64,000 nucleotides of DNA. It comes from Vibrio chagasii. Lineage in GTDB: Bacteria > Pseudomonadota > Gammaproteobacteria > Enterobacterales > Vibrionaceae. The notes beneath the pieces were generated by a model, which ran no database searches, was not told where the DNA came from, and saw nothing but the letters and a program-made list of their open reading frames with translations. This document shows positions 52,705 through 62,240 of this stretch, in pieces. The stretch lies in the NCBI RefSeq assembly GCF_024347355.1, contig NZ_AP025465.1, positions 1,488,001 through 1,552,000 on the forward strand. The letters run 5' to 3'. A program made the position numbers and the translations under genes. How positions within the stretch are numbered: position 1 is the first letter of the stretch; each line of letters begins with the position of its first letter.

Positions 52705-53949
52705 ATGAGCCAATCACAAAATAGAACCACGTTAAGTCTGTCAAAAAACAGTGCTTCTGATAAAAACCGTAACAGTACGGATTCAAAAGTGGCTGGACAG
52801 AACAAAGCTAAGCGAGCTTCTGGTAAACCAAACAACAAAGGCGGGAAGGGCAAAGCTCCTTTTAAAAAAGACACTTCTAATAAGAACGCACCCAAAAGAT
52901 CGAGCGGCTCTCAAAAGCCTTCTGGCTCGAAGCGCACCGGTGGTTCACAACGCAATAAGAATACCGTAAAGCCAGCAGCGGGTTTGCACCCAAGAAACCA
53001 GCACACAGGGCGCTACGACTTCGAGCTATTGGTCGCGGCTTTGCCAGAACTAAAAGCGCGCTTAATTAAGAATCCAGTAGGCGAAGACACGATCAATTTC
53101 TCTGATCCATTGGCGGTTAAACTACTCAACAAAGCGTTATTGGCGCATCATTATGGTGTTAAGCACTGGGATATTCCTGCTGGATACTTGTGCCCACCTA
53201 TTCCTGGTCGAGCGGATTACATTCACAGAGTGGCAGACATTCTTAATAGCGATGGCCAGGGCAAACCTTATAATCATCAATCAGTGAAAGCGCTAGACAT
53301 CGGTGTTGGTGCGAACTGTATCTACCCAATTATTGGCGCCACAGAATACAAATGGCGTTGCACGGGTAGTGATGTTGACCCAGTGTCGGTGAAAGCCGCG
53401 AATTTCATTGCTGAAAGTAACGTTAATTTAAAGGGTAAGATCAAAGCACGTTTGCAAGCTGACTCTGAATCTATCTTTAAGGGCGTAATCAAAGATAACG
53501 AACGTTACGATGTCACTATTTGTAACCCTCCATTCCACAGCTCTCTAGAGGAAGCAGAAAAGGGCACACAGCGTAAACTAGACAACTTAGCGGCAAACCG
53601 AGCTAAGAAAGCGGGTCAAACGTTCAAACCTGAAACGAAAAAAGCCAAGCAAAATAAGCCAATTTTAAACTTTGGCGGTCAAAAAGCGGAGTTATGGTGC
53701 CCAGGTGGTGAAGCAGCATTCATCATGAAAATGGCAAGAGAGAGCCAATTGTTTGCGACTCAAGTGCTGTGGTTCACGACGCTAATTTCGAAGAAAGACA
53801 ACGTTGATATGCTTCGTTCTGAACTTGGTAAGCTTAAAGCGAAACAAGTGAAAGTCGTAGAGATGTCTCAAGGCCAGAAAGTGAGTCGCTTTGTAGCATG
53901 GACTTTTATGGACGACGAGCAAAGACAAGAATGGATCGCGCTTAAATAA
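52705..53949 (+). CDS. rlmF: 23S rRNA (adenine(1618)-N6)-methyltransferase
   Basis: 414 residues. The catalytic part (about 95-414) carries [12 protein letters not shown] near 198-209 for SAM and the N6-adenine motif CNPPFHSS near 273-280. The first 90 residues are a low-complexity, Lys/Ser/Asn/Gly-rich basic extension, longer than in enterobacterial RlmF, likely an RNA-binding tail. Methylates A1618 of 23S rRNA. Second gene after the YgjP-like gene. Confidence 0.93.
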   Translation: MSQSQNRTTLSLSKNSASDKNRNSTDSKVAGQNKAKRASGKPNNKGGKGKAPFKKDTSNKNAPKRSSGSQKPSGSKRTGGSQRNKNTVKPAAGLHPRNQHTGRYDFELLVAALPELKARLIKNPVGEDTINFSDPLAVKLLNKALLAHHYGVKHWDIPAGYLCPPIPGRADYIHRVADILNSDGQGKPYNHQSVKALDIGVGANCIYPIIGATEYKWRCTGSDVDPVSVKAANFIAESNVNLKGKIKARLQADSESIFKGVIKDNERYDVTICNPPFHSSLEEAEKGTQRKLDNLAANRAKKAGQTFKPETKKAKQNKPILNFGGQKAELWCPGGEAAFIMKMARESQLFATQVLWFTTLISKKDNVDMLRSELGKLKAKQVKVVEMSQGQKVSRFVAWTFMDDEQRQEWIALK

Positions 53950-53993
53950 GGGTTCACACGTTAAACTAGAAAGTATCGTGAATTCTATTAAAT

Positions 53994-54033
53994 AAAAACG
54001 GGCTTGTTGTTCAATCAACAAGCCCGTTTTTAT
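53994..54033. terminator. Bidirectional terminator, rlmF and PilW-like genes
   Basis: 16-bp stem AAAAACGGGCTTGTTG/CAACAAGCCCGTTTTT. Confidence 0.9.
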
Positions 54034-54042
54034 TAGATTTGG

Positions 54043-54783
54043 TTAAGCAGAGAGCAATTCATCCAACTTACTTTGGTACTTCTTCTCAAGCGCATGGTTT
54101 CCGGCTTTCTTTTCGAGATCGACTAAAATTTGAAGCGATGGAATTTGATAGCCATACCGCTGGTGGAACTTAAACAGACGAAGCCTAGCGTCATTATAAT
54201 CGGCTTCACTCACTTCAATTTTAGATAGCTGTAATATCGACTTTACTCGGTTCGGATCATGGTCAATGGCGCGCGTGAAGTAATACTTGGCTTGTTCTGT
54301 ATTACCTGCCTTAAAAGCACAAAACCCCGCATTCTCATAACTGGCGGATACTAAGTAGTAATAGGGCTGGTCAATGGCGCGATTAAAGTACTTATCGGCT
54401 TGTTTATACTCGCCTTGCTTACACAAAAACGTCCCGTAGTTATTGAGCACGTTACCGTTTCTTGAGTCTAGGCTTAACGCTTTTCGATATGCAGAACTCG
54501 CTTCATCGACTTCACCCACTTGTTCATAGTAATGGGCCATAGAGAGCCGAGCACGGTAATAACTCGGTGCGTGTTTGATAGCAAGTTCTAGATTTTCACG
54601 AGCCCTTACCATGTTGCCTTGGCCCATGTATCCCAAACCTAATTCAATGCGAGATTCTGACATAGCAATAGGATCGCTTTCTATTTTCGGTGGTCCTTCT
54701 GTTACAGAGACACAGCCAGACAATGAGATAGAAGCAATCAGAGCTGAGAATAGGGGATTTGAAAACAACGACTTGGCAGGCAT
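54043..54783 (-). CDS. PilW/PilF-like TPR lipoprotein
   Basis: 246 residues from the ATG at 54783, with a near-perfect AAGGAG ribosome site; the longer reading has none. Lipobox SLSGC near 19-23 gives an outer-membrane lipoprotein. Then about five tetratricopeptide repeats (for example RARENLELAIKHAPSYYRARL and DEASSAYRKALSLDSRNGNVLNNYG). Type IV pilus biogenesis PilW/PilF has this build and stabilises the PilQ secretin. Its place beside rlmF rather than rlmN/ispG suggests a paralogue. Confidence 0.75.
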   Translation of the reverse strand: MPAKSLFSNPLFSALIASISLSGCVSVTEGPPKIESDPIAMSESRIELGLGYMGQGNMVRARENLELAIKHAPSYYRARLSMAHYYEQVGEVDEASSAYRKALSLDSRNGNVLNNYGTFLCKQGEYKQADKYFNRAIDQPYYYLVSASYENAGFCAFKAGNTEQAKYYFTRAIDHDPNRVKSILQLSKIEVSEADYNDARLRLFKFHQRYGYQIPSLQILVDLEKKAGNHALEKKYQSKLDELLSA

Positions 54784-54871
54784 GTGAAGCTCCTTATGAA
54801 CACCAGACAATCATATGAAATTGGTAAACATAAGGTGGTAAATCTATGGTGGAATGCGACCCACTCTCCAT

Positions 54872-54935
54872 AAAAAAACTGCGTACAACTGGCTTGTTTT
54901 CATCGTTAAAGGAATCAACAGCTTATTGTACGCAG
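54872..54935 (-). terminator. Terminator downstream of metA
   Basis: Stem CTGCGTACAA (54879-54888)/TTGTACGCAG (54926-54935) with seven T on the minus strand; long loop. Confidence 0.75.
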
Positions 54936-54964
54936 CTTTCTTTTACTGACTAAATAGCGAATAG

Positions 54965-55906
54965 CTAATCGTCTTTGGTGAAGTTCTCTTCGCTGAAGTG
55001 ATCCAAATCGTAAGGCGTTTGTTGGTAAACGCAGTAGTTTAGCCAATTTGAGAACAGTAAGTGACCGTGGCTGCGCCAGCTTGCGACCGGTTTGTTGTCT
55101 GGGTTATTGTTCGGGTAGTAGTTGATAGGGATGACTGGCTCCATGCCTTCACCTAAATCACGGATGTATTCATTGTGAAGCGTGTGTGCATCGTATTCAG
55201 GGTGACCAGTCACAAACACGTTTCGCTTGTCTTTGGTTGATGCTAGATACACACCAGCGACATCTGAAGTTGCAAGCACATCAAGGTCGGTATGCTCTGC
55301 TAGATACTCTGGTGAGAAATCCGCATAGCGAGAGTGTGGCGCTAAGAAGGTGTCATCAAAACCACGCAGAATAGGGTGGTAAGGGTTGTGAATCTCGTGG
55401 TTGTAAACGCCCGAAAGCTTCTCTTTACGAGTACGCTTCGGTAAGTCATACAGCAGTTTCAAGCCCGCTTGAGCAGCCCAGCACACATAGAGAGTCGAGG
55501 TAACATGCTTGTTAGCCCACTCCATGATGGTTTTTAGGTGGTCCCAGTAGATAACATCTTCAAACTGAACCAAGCCCAGTGGCGCACCAGTGATGATCAG
55601 TCCATCAAAGTTACGGTTTTTGACCATCTCAAATTGACGGTAAAAGTTATCCAAGTGCTCGGTCGGTGTATTTTTACTTGGACGATCATCGATTCGAAGC
55701 AGCTCAACATCCACTTGCAACGGGCTATTGGATAGTAGGCGTAAGAATTGAGTCTCGGTTTCAATCTTCTTCGGCATTAGGTTGAGGATCAAGACTCGAA
55801 GTGGACGGATTTCCTGTGTCGATGCTCTTGATAGCGGCATAACAAAGATGTTTTCTTCACGAAGAACATCGCTCGCTGGCAATTGGTCTGGAATGCGAAT
55901 AGGCAC
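54965..55906 (-). CDS. metA: Homoserine O-succinyltransferase
   Basis: 313 residues. Activates homoserine in methionine synthesis. Catalytic Cys in [19 protein letters not shown] near 138-156, acyl-site Lys/Glu region [16 protein letters not shown] near 105-120, and the His of FVTGHPEYD near 230-238. Length and N-terminal [20 protein letters not shown] pattern (read in parts) fit the MetA family. Tandem MetJ boxes just upstream imply SAM-dependent repression. Confidence 0.94.
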   Translation of the reverse strand: MPIRIPDQLPASDVLREENIFVMPLSRASTQEIRPLRVLILNLMPKKIETETQFLRLLSNSPLQVDVELLRIDDRPSKNTPTEHLDNFYRQFEMVKNRNFDGLIITGAPLGLVQFEDVIYWDHLKTIMEWANKHVTSTLYVCWAAQAGLKLLYDLPKRTRKEKLSGVYNHEIHNPYHPILRGFDDTFLAPHSRYADFSPEYLAEHTDLDVLATSDVAGVYLASTKDKRNVFVTGHPEYDAHTLHNEYIRDLGEGMEPVIPINYYPNNNPDNKPVASWRSHGHLLFSNWLNYCVYQQTPYDLDHFSEENFTKDD

Positions 55907-55923
55907 AGCTTTCTCCCTAAGCT

Positions 55924-55955
55924 AGATATGTAGACGTCTATACTTCTAAATCTAT
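55924..55955 (-). promoter_or_regulatory. Tandem MetJ boxes upstream of metA
   Basis: Four adjoining 8-mers AGATATGT, AGACGTCT, ATACTTCT, AAATCTAT; the second is the exact consensus AGACGTCT. They begin 17 bases before the metA ATG. Methionine/SAM repression follows from the known MetJ regulon. Confidence 0.82.
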
Positions 55956-56170
55956 AATAGTTTGATGCGCTTGTCGATATACAAAATGGATAGTTGTAAA
56001 TTATTTGTGTTTTTATCAAGAGAGCACTTAGTCGTCTTGTGGTTATTGTCTCTGCTCAACAATGCAAAGACGTGTAGAAGAGTGATTGAGTACGGATATC
56101 GGTAGTAATCAGAGCAACAGAGTACTATTTACGATAAACTCATGTTTTTGATTTAAGCCGTAATGTATCA

Positions 56171-56539
56171 ATGAAGTTAATACTCATTCGAGGGCTGCCA
56201 GGTTCGGGTAAGTCAACAAAAGCAAAAACTTATGACGCCTTGCATGTCGAAGCCGATATGTATTTTGTCAACGAACAAGGTGAGTACTGCTTTGATCCTA
56301 AACAGTTACAACAGGCCCATGAGTGGTGCCAGAACACCGCTGAAAATGGTCTAAAGCAAGGGAAGGACGTCGTCGTATCGAATACCTTCATTAAACACTG
56401 GGAAATGAAGGCTTATCGTCAACTTGCTCTCAAATACAAGGCGGATTTAGTGATTGAAGTTTGCCGAGAAAACTACGGCACTATTCACGATATTGAACCA
56501 TCGGTGATTAAGCGCATGGCGAGAGATTGGCAAGAGTAG
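56171..56539 (+). CDS. Small P-loop kinase-like ATPase
   Basis: 122 residues with Walker A GLPGSGKST (9-17) close to the N-terminus and an acidic VEADMYFV segment as in polynucleotide or adenylate-type kinases. Family often called AAA_33/zeta-like. Substrate unknown. Solitary gene. Confidence 0.8.
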   Translation: MKLILIRGLPGSGKSTKAKTYDALHVEADMYFVNEQGEYCFDPKQLQQAHEWCQNTAENGLKQGKDVVVSNTFIKHWEMKAYRQLALKYKADLVIEVCRENYGTIHDIEPSVIKRMARDWQE

Positions 56540-56617
56540 CTCTACATTCATGCCGCTCCATAGAGTGGGTAAACCCTCATATTAAACTAACAAAGCAATT
56601 CCAAGGTAACGATTGAA

Positions 56618-57040
56618 ATGGCAAAACGTTCTGTTGTCGTAGAGATGACTTCTTACGGTATTTACTCCACGTGGGATTCTAAATCTAAAGACCTACCAAA
56701 AATCCAAGAGTTTACCACCACTGTTGACGCTGAAATCGACGTTGAATTTGGCTATATCTTGAATATCAAAAAAGCCAAAGGTGAAAAGATCCGTTACTGC
56801 ATTTATCACCCGGATATCACAACCGACAAAGGCGAAGTGCTTGAGCCGTTCGATGGTGAAGAGTACGTCGGCAATAACGATTGGGATTTCTACCTAGGCG
56901 ACACCATTTGGGCACCAGTCTCAAACAAGATCGGTAAATGGCGCATGACGGTCGAACTTAAAGGCAACATCATCGCAGATAAGACATTCGACCTAGTAGC
57001 AAAAGATCAAGGCCAGTTCTGGAAGCGCAGGGGGTTCTAG
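56618..57040 (+). CDS. DUF3859 family protein
   Basis: 140 residues, no signal or membrane segment. Matches DUF3859 by SYGIYSTWDSKSKDLPKIQEF near 13-33 (read in parts), the YCIYHPDITTDKG block and GKWRMTVELKGNIIADKTF near 108-126. Function unknown. Downstream terminator shared with a convergent peptidase gene. Confidence 0.8.
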   Translation: MAKRSVVVEMTSYGIYSTWDSKSKDLPKIQEFTTTVDAEIDVEFGYILNIKKAKGEKIRYCIYHPDITTDKGEVLEPFDGEEYVGNNDWDFYLGDTIWAPVSNKIGKWRMTVELKGNIIADKTFDLVAKDQGQFWKRRGF

Positions 57041-57070
57041 CCTCGAACTTCTAGACAAATTTGAACAATA

Positions 57071-57102
57071 AAAAAGCCGAGTCTTATAGAACTCGGCTTT
57101 TT
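57071..57102. terminator. Bidirectional terminator, DUF3859 and PepT-like genes
   Basis: 12-bp stem AAAAAGCCGAGT/ACTCGGCTTTTT. Confidence 0.9.
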
Positions 57103-57145
57103 GACATTAGCTAGGTGACATTCTTTATCTAGCTTAGAAGTAAGA

Positions 57146-58252
57146 TTATTGCGTTACGTAAGCCACAACAAACTCAGTGATAGCAACCATGTCTTTCACT
57201 GCTATGTACTCTTCAGTGGTGTGCACTTTCGCCATACCTGTAGATAGGTTAACGGTTGTTAGACCTTTCGCATTGAAGTTATTTGCATCACTGCCGCCGC
57301 CGGTGCGCTTGGTGTTTGCAGTAACGCCAAGCTTCTCGAACGCCGATTTGATAGAAAGAATGTGCGGGTTATCGTCTGCAATAACGAATGCATCGTAAGC
57401 ACGAGTTGATTCGATTTCTACTTCAGCACCGAATTGCTTTGCGCTCTCTTCAAACGTTGAAATCATATGTTCAACTTGCGCTGTTAGCTTGTCGCCATTT
57501 AGTGAGCGAGCTTCCGCAACCACTTTTAGTTCTGGCATAACGATGTTAGTCGCTTGACCGCCTTCAACAATACCCACGTTCGCAGTTGTTTCTTCATCAA
57601 TACGAAGTAGGTTCATTTTAGTAATAGCGTCTGCTGCTACTTGAATTGCACTGATGCCTTCTTCTGGTGCTAGCCCAGCGTGAGCAGGGCGACCTTTGAT
57701 AGTTGCAACGATCTTTTGTTGGCCTGGAGCAGCGTTTACGATTGTGCCGATAGGGCCGCCTGTATCTAGAACGATAGCATGCTCAGATTGAATGTAAGAC
57801 ATATCGAAGTTCAAAGACCCGAATAGACCGCCTTCTTCGAATACGGTGAATGCAATTTCAATGGTCTTGTGTGCTTGACCTTCAGCTTGAATGCAGCGAA
57901 CGGCTTCCATGATAGCCGCAATGCCAGACTTGTCGTCACCACCTAGGATAGTGTTGCCCTTTGAACGGATGATGCCATCTTCGATGATTGGCTCAATGCC
58001 GATACCTGGGGTTACTGTGTCCATGTGGCAGCTGAATACTGTGCTACCCCGTAGCGTGCCGTCTAAACGCGCGTAGATGTTGAAGCCATTCGATACTTCT
58101 TCAGGAACCGCCAGTTTATGTACGTCAAAACCTAGTTCGCCTAACTGCTCAGCCAGCGCTTCAGCAATTACTTTTTCGTTGCGAGATTCACTATCGATTT
58201 TCACAAGATCGCAGAAATGGTCGACTAGACGTTGTTCATTAATTTGGGTCAT
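57146..58252 (-). CDS. Peptidase T-like M20 metallopeptidase
   Basis: 368 residues. Di-zinc ligands in FSCHMDTV (about 73-80), LGGDDKSG (about 103-110), FEEGG (about 138-142) and the C-terminal HTTEE region. The dimerisation domain lies between about 180 and 290. Resembles the PepT-2-type tripeptidases; it removes N-terminal residues from short peptides. PepT versus PepT-like is not separable here. Confidence 0.87.
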   Translation of the reverse strand: MTQINEQRLVDHFCDLVKIDSESRNEKVIAEALAEQLGELGFDVHKLAVPEEVSNGFNIYARLDGTLRGSTVFSCHMDTVTPGIGIEPIIEDGIIRSKGNTILGGDDKSGIAAIMEAVRCIQAEGQAHKTIEIAFTVFEEGGLFGSLNFDMSYIQSEHAIVLDTGGPIGTIVNAAPGQQKIVATIKGRPAHAGLAPEEGISAIQVAADAITKMNLLRIDEETTANVGIVEGGQATNIVMPELKVVAEARSLNGDKLTAQVEHMISTFEESAKQFGAEVEIESTRAYDAFVIADDNPHILSIKSAFEKLGVTANTKRTGGGSDANNFNAKGLTTVNLSTGMAKVHTTEEYIAVKDMVAITEFVVAYVTQ

Positions 58253-58506
58253 TGTTAATTCTCATTATGTGTCCGCTAGCTATAAAAAACTACGGAGGTA
58301 GGAACAGGAAAATCACTATAACGCCTCTTTGTAGGATGATTGCCTGAGTTAAATCAAGAAAACCGCCTGAATATTCCAGATTATGAGAAAAACAAGATCC
58401 AGTTCTATAAGTTGACAACATTTTAATCTGTATATTGCTCGGGTATACTGCAAACCGAAATTAACCATGCAGAAAGTAAGAACACTGCCCGAATAGTAAG
58501 AGAACT

Positions 58507-59505
58507 ATGCGATTGATAATGGCACTTATAAATTAATAAAAACAATGTTTTAGGGTCATTCCTGCTTGTTGTTACAATGAGTGCTTTTCTGGGCTTCTTT
58601 CTGCTGTATCCAATCAACGATGTAGATTTGACTAACTCGCAAGTCAACGAGCCCGCTGTTTACACCCCAGAAAAAGAACTTTCTAAAACAGAATATGGAA
58701 AAAAGCTAATTCATATTCTCGATTTGTCTCGAAGCGATCCCATATTCGCTGATAAAGCGCTGGCTCAACTACCTCGCCTGCATCCAACAAGAGACTTAGT
58801 CATCTACAAAGCGTACCGTCTTATGATATTGACGAACGTGGCGCAACATCAGCAAGACACTAAAGCCGTGATGGGATATTTAGACGAGATCAACAACCTT
58901 GCTGAACAAGAAGGTATGTTGTGGTTGAAATCGCAGTCATTGGTTGAATCTGCAATTGAATATCTTAAAGAGGGCGACCTTGCAGCGTCTGAAATTCAGA
59001 TTCGTTCCGCTATCGGGATTGCAGAGTCGATTCGTTACGATGAGCTATTGGTCAAAGCTTACAACACGGCGGGTGCAATCAATAATGTGCGTAATGACCT
59101 TCAAGATGCGCAGTACTTCTTCCATAAAGGGTTACAACTAGGGAAGAAGTACCCAAAGCATATTTATAACAGCAAGCTCATGTCGAACATGGCTTTGCTT
59201 TACATCTACTTAGAAGATTGGCCGAAAGCACTAGGCATTCTAGAAAAAGCCAAAAAGCTCTATTTTGACAGTGGTCTATTTGAAGATGAAGCCATTGGCA
59301 TCCTTTATATCAACGAATCGTTCAGTTACTTAAGTAGTGGTGATTTAATCAACGGTCGTATTGCTTATGAAAAGGCAGAAGCGCTCAACAGCGATAAAGT
59401 GAGCAATCGATATAAAATACTCGTACTAAGAGCGTACAGTGAAGTGCTGTTGGCGGAAGGAAAGTTAAACGCTGCACTTGCAGTCGCCAATCAGTGCCTA
59501 AGAAT
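58507..59505 (+). pseudogene. Decayed TPR-protein gene (probable former TPR-GGDEF or similar)
   Basis: The open frame from 58577 encodes 316 residues: a hydrophobic start, then helical tetratricopeptide-type repeats (LVESAIEYLKEGDLAASEIQIRSA and similar). No catalytic domain remains. Two signs of decay. First, a good start (ATG 58507, AAGAGA upstream) reads MRLIMALIN, then stops, while the main frame goes on as KNNVLG, so a frameshift near 58530 seems to separate them. Second, at about 59500 the frame runs into the 3' end of a truncated LuxT-like gene on the other strand. TPR regions of this type often precede GGDEF domains in vibrios; that is inference. Confidence 0.55.
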
Positions 59506-59799
59506 AGCTGTAAACTCTTTGCTTTGAAGGGCTTTCTGCCAAGACAGTTCCAACGCTTCACCTCCTTCATTAATCGTCAGATGATCAACTAAAAGTTTTA
59601 AGAATCGTCCTTCTAATGCCATCAGAAAGTCAGTCTTCGTAGGGAAAGGATGGCTGATTCCCGTTCTTGAGATTTTGGTTGCTTGGCTTAACGTGGTGTA
59701 AGACATGTTTTCGTAGCCAACCGTCAATAACTGATGACAGCTGGTATCGAGGATGAGTTGAATAGTGCGACAGGTATCGATCTTACTACGCTTAGCCAT
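59491..59799 (-). pseudogene. Truncated LuxT/SwrT-like TetR regulator
   Basis: 102 residues. The DNA-binding half matches LuxT/SwrT-type TetR regulators: TIQLILDTSCHQLLTVGYENMSYTTLSQATKISRTGIS (read in parts), with one odd change, SHPFPTKTDF where SHHFPKKTDF is usual. The frame holds to KEFTAILR and then reads H-stop, at the point where intact relatives continue with a helical ligand domain for another 50 residues. It probably cannot dimerise. Its 3' end abuts the TPR remnant, as if a deletion joined both genes. Confidence 0.65.
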
Positions 59800-60128
59800 C
59801 TTTAAGAGCGCCTATATAAAGAAATCAAAGTAAAAGCATACTCTCATATGAAATGCTATTCCATATAGTGAGCCGGTTAATGAAGGAAAACTTAGATCTA
59901 TGTTTTGATTCTAGCTTCTTATTTTATATTTATAGCTGAGTTTGGTGTTGGGTTTAGTATAAGCTGTTGGCTTTTACAAAATCATTGCTAGCAAGTCGAA
60001 GAGCTTAAAGAAAAGCCATTCCGACCTAGGTTAGATAGAATGGCTCGAATGGATTTACTGTCGCTAATATTAAAATGTGTTGGAGAGGTAGGGAGTATTA
60101 GCGCGTTTAGCTATTTAATTGGTTTATG
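59800..60128. other. Intergenic region, no gene seen
   Basis: 329 bases, AT-rich, holding the terminator of the leftward 61-residue gene. No supported frame. Confidence 0.45.
60012..60044 (-). terminator. Terminator downstream of the 61-residue gene
   Basis: Stem GCCATTC/GAATGGC followed by TTTTCTTT on the minus strand. Confidence 0.65.
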
Positions 60129-60314
60129 TTATTTGGCTATACCTTGCAGCATCTCAACCAACTCACCCTCTGTGGTTGGCTCTTTTGCTAGCTCGATGAC
60201 AGCAGAGGCGCCGCCTTTAAGCATATAGGCTTGAGTGCCACAGTGGTCATAGTGGAACCATTTACCATCTACACATACGTCGGTATAACATCTTGGGTCT
60301 TGTTTGAGTTCCAT
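60129..60314 (-). CDS. Small protein under a probable FNR promoter
   Basis: 61 residues from the ATG at 60314, with AGGAAA six bases ahead; a start at 60365 would run over the promoter. Sequence is aromatic and Cys-bearing near the start (CYTDVCVDG, HYDHCG), then an Ala/Leu/Glu helix. No known family. A perfect FNR box lies 65 bases upstream, which suggests an anaerobic or low-oxygen role. Confidence 0.65.
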   Translation of the reverse strand: MELKQDPRCYTDVCVDGKWFHYDHCGTQAYMLKGGASAVIELAKEPTTEGELVEMLQGIAK

Positions 60315-60378
60315 ATCAATTTCCTCATTAACATTTGGATAACGTTTTTTAGGCCAATTGATCACAAAATGCTGAGAA

Positions 60379-60392
60379 TTGATCTAGATCAA
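60379..60392 (-). promoter_or_regulatory. FNR box
   Basis: TTGATCTAGATCAA, an exact match to TTGAT-N4-ATCAA and a full palindrome, 65-78 bases before the ATG at 60314. Could also act on the rightward DUF2726 gene, but is 205 bases from it. Confidence 0.7.
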
Positions 60393-60596
60393 TCAGGTGC
60401 TTGAATAGTTGAACAATGTTCAAATAAGAGAGCTGTGTCGAGGTGCCAAAATTCACTATCAAGCACTTAGGTAACTGATATCTTCTAAAGCACGTGATTA
60501 TCGTTAACAACTGATTCTCTTTTTCTTGCCAGTTTCTTGTTTTCTACTTACGCTACAAATTCTTTATCTCCCTGAATCTTTGACTGTGTTTTACTA

Positions 60597-61259
60597 ATGA
60601 CCAATATATTTATCGTTGTAGTGGTACTTGTTGTCTTCTTTTACTTCATTCAGAAGTACGTATTCAAACATGACGACACCAAAGACCACGCTTATCAAAA
60701 GAGAGGTGCGTTGCTCAACATGCAACAAGCCGCGTTTTACAATGCACTGACTACGGCGGTTGGTACTCACGGTGTCGTGTTTGCCAAAGTGAACATGTCG
60801 AATGTGTTGGCACCTGCGAAAACGAATACTAAGAAGAACTGGTTTATCGCGAATAATAAGATCTCTCGTAGCTATTTTGATTTTGTGGTCTGTGACCCAC
60901 GAACGTTGGAACCGCGCGTGATCATCGAGCTTGATAATGGTAAAGAGCTAAATAAAGGCAAAGTGGATCGAGAGAAGCTGCTTATCCATGTGTGTAAGTC
61001 TGCTGGTTTGCCGCTTATTGGCGCTTCAGTAAAACACAGTTACCAAGTGAGCCGTTTGAAGAGACTGCTCGCGACACATATCGATCTTATCGAACCTGCC
61101 AAGGAGGTTCGATTCTGTAAGAAGTGCGGTAGCCCGATGATCATCAAGCTGGCTAGCCAAGGTGACTACAAAGGACGACGTTTTTTCACTTGTAGTCGTC
61201 AACCGAACTGTACTTATACCGAAAACTACAATGTTGTGTTCGATGTAGAAGAGGAATAA
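60597..61259 (+). CDS. DUF2726 protein with topoisomerase-type zinc finger
   Basis: 220 residues. One N-terminal membrane helix (about 3-19); DUF2726 domain about 40-155, which recalls a nuclease-like fold (FDFVVCDPRTLEPRVIIELDN near 98-118, with the D...ExD-type acidic set); C-terminal zinc ribbon CKKCGSPM...CSRQPNC near 178-208 of the DNA topoisomerase I type. Likely a membrane-tethered nucleic-acid-binding protein. Function not established. Confidence 0.82.
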   Translation: MTNIFIVVVVLVVFFYFIQKYVFKHDDTKDHAYQKRGALLNMQQAAFYNALTTAVGTHGVVFAKVNMSNVLAPAKTNTKKNWFIANNKISRSYFDFVVCDPRTLEPRVIIELDNGKELNKGKVDREKLLIHVCKSAGLPLIGASVKHSYQVSRLKRLLATHIDLIEPAKEVRFCKKCGSPMIIKLASQGDYKGRRFFTCSRQPNCTYTENYNVVFDVEEE

Positions 61260-61426
61260 CAAAGAGTAGGGCACAGGCTCAGTGTGACCTAACTCAAGTT
61301 TATTTCTGTTTCACGTCTAAAAAATCAACGTATTGATGCGAATAAGAGCAAACGGTTGATTCAAGTGCAATTTCCACTTGCGCCACAATACATCAGTCGT
61401 TAATATCTTCCTCGTTCTTAAGGAAT

Positions 61427-61503
61427 GGGTCCGTAGCTCAGTTGGTTAGAGTACTACCTTGACATGGTAGGGGTCGGCGATTCGAGTTCGCCCGGACCCA
61501 CCA
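61427..61503 (+). tRNA. tRNA-Val (anticodon GAC)
   Basis: 77 bases including encoded CCA. Acceptor stem GGGTCCG/CGGACCC, D-loop AGCTCAGTTGGTTAGAG, anticodon loop TTGACAT, T-arm GGTCGGCGATTCGAG region. Reads Val codons GUC/GUU. Confidence 0.96.
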
Positions 61504-61580
61504 TTCCTTCTGTTACTTGTTGTCAAAGTAGCGGCTTTTGATTTAGTCACAATCGTCATAAAGAAGATTAAAAACATTGT

Positions 61581-61657
61581 GCGTCCGTAGCTCAGTTGGT
61601 TAGAGTACCGCCTTGACATGGCGGGGGTCGGTGATTCGAGTTCACTCGGACGCACCA
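61581..61657 (+). tRNA. tRNA-Val (anticodon GAC), second copy
   Basis: 77 bases, encoded CCA, acceptor GCGTCCG/CGGACGC, anticodon loop TTGACAT. Near-identical to the first copy; differences lie in paired stem positions, so pairing is kept. The two are cotranscribed. Confidence 0.96.
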
Positions 61658-62240
61658 TTATTCGTTCTTAGGAACAAGCAAAAAAGCCCACCTAGTGTGG
61701 GCTTTTTTGTGTCTGAAATTCGCCAATTTACCCTGGCCTAGTTCTACTTAACGCTCGTCTTACCTACATCAACAGTTCTTAGATTTTCTTTAATGCCACA
61801 TCTGTTGCTTCAAGTCTGCAAGTCACATCCTCAAGTGCCAGCGGGCGTCAACCTACTAGAACGCCTCTCTGTGCTTTAGCATCGAACTCATTTTTAACCT
61901 GCTAACTCACGCATGAATAAGCCATAGTGAGCTCATTACCTACGTGTTGAATACGTGTTATCTAACGCTATCCACGTTTTAATACCCAAAAAATTACTTA
62001 TAAACATTGGAGATTATTAAACGTGATTAAGCTGTTTATATCGATCAAGCCGAAGCAATGAAGGTAATAAACAAAGTTAGTTTATACATAATGAGCTATA
62101 CAATAAAAAAATATGGGATTTCAATTTATATTTATTTTCTATGGTTTGTTTCGGTTCTATATCAAGAACTACGCGAATGTTAAGTAATTCACCAAGGGCG
62201 CTCTACTCACCAGATGTGACTATCAGTATTTAAGAGAGCG
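61658..62240. other. Region after the tRNA genes, no gene seen
   Basis: Starts with the tRNA operon terminator (61681-61708). The rest (about 530 bases) turns AT-rich after 61970. No integrase, attachment-site repeat of the tRNA 3' end, or supported frame. Confidence 0.45.
61681..61708 (+). terminator. Terminator of the tRNA-Val operon
   Basis: Stem AAAAAGCCCA/TGGGCTTTTT. Confidence 0.9.

Noticed and set aside
61427..62240. tRNA-Val genes as an integration site of a genomic island
   Set aside because: No integrase and no repeat of the tRNA 3' end downstream in the window.
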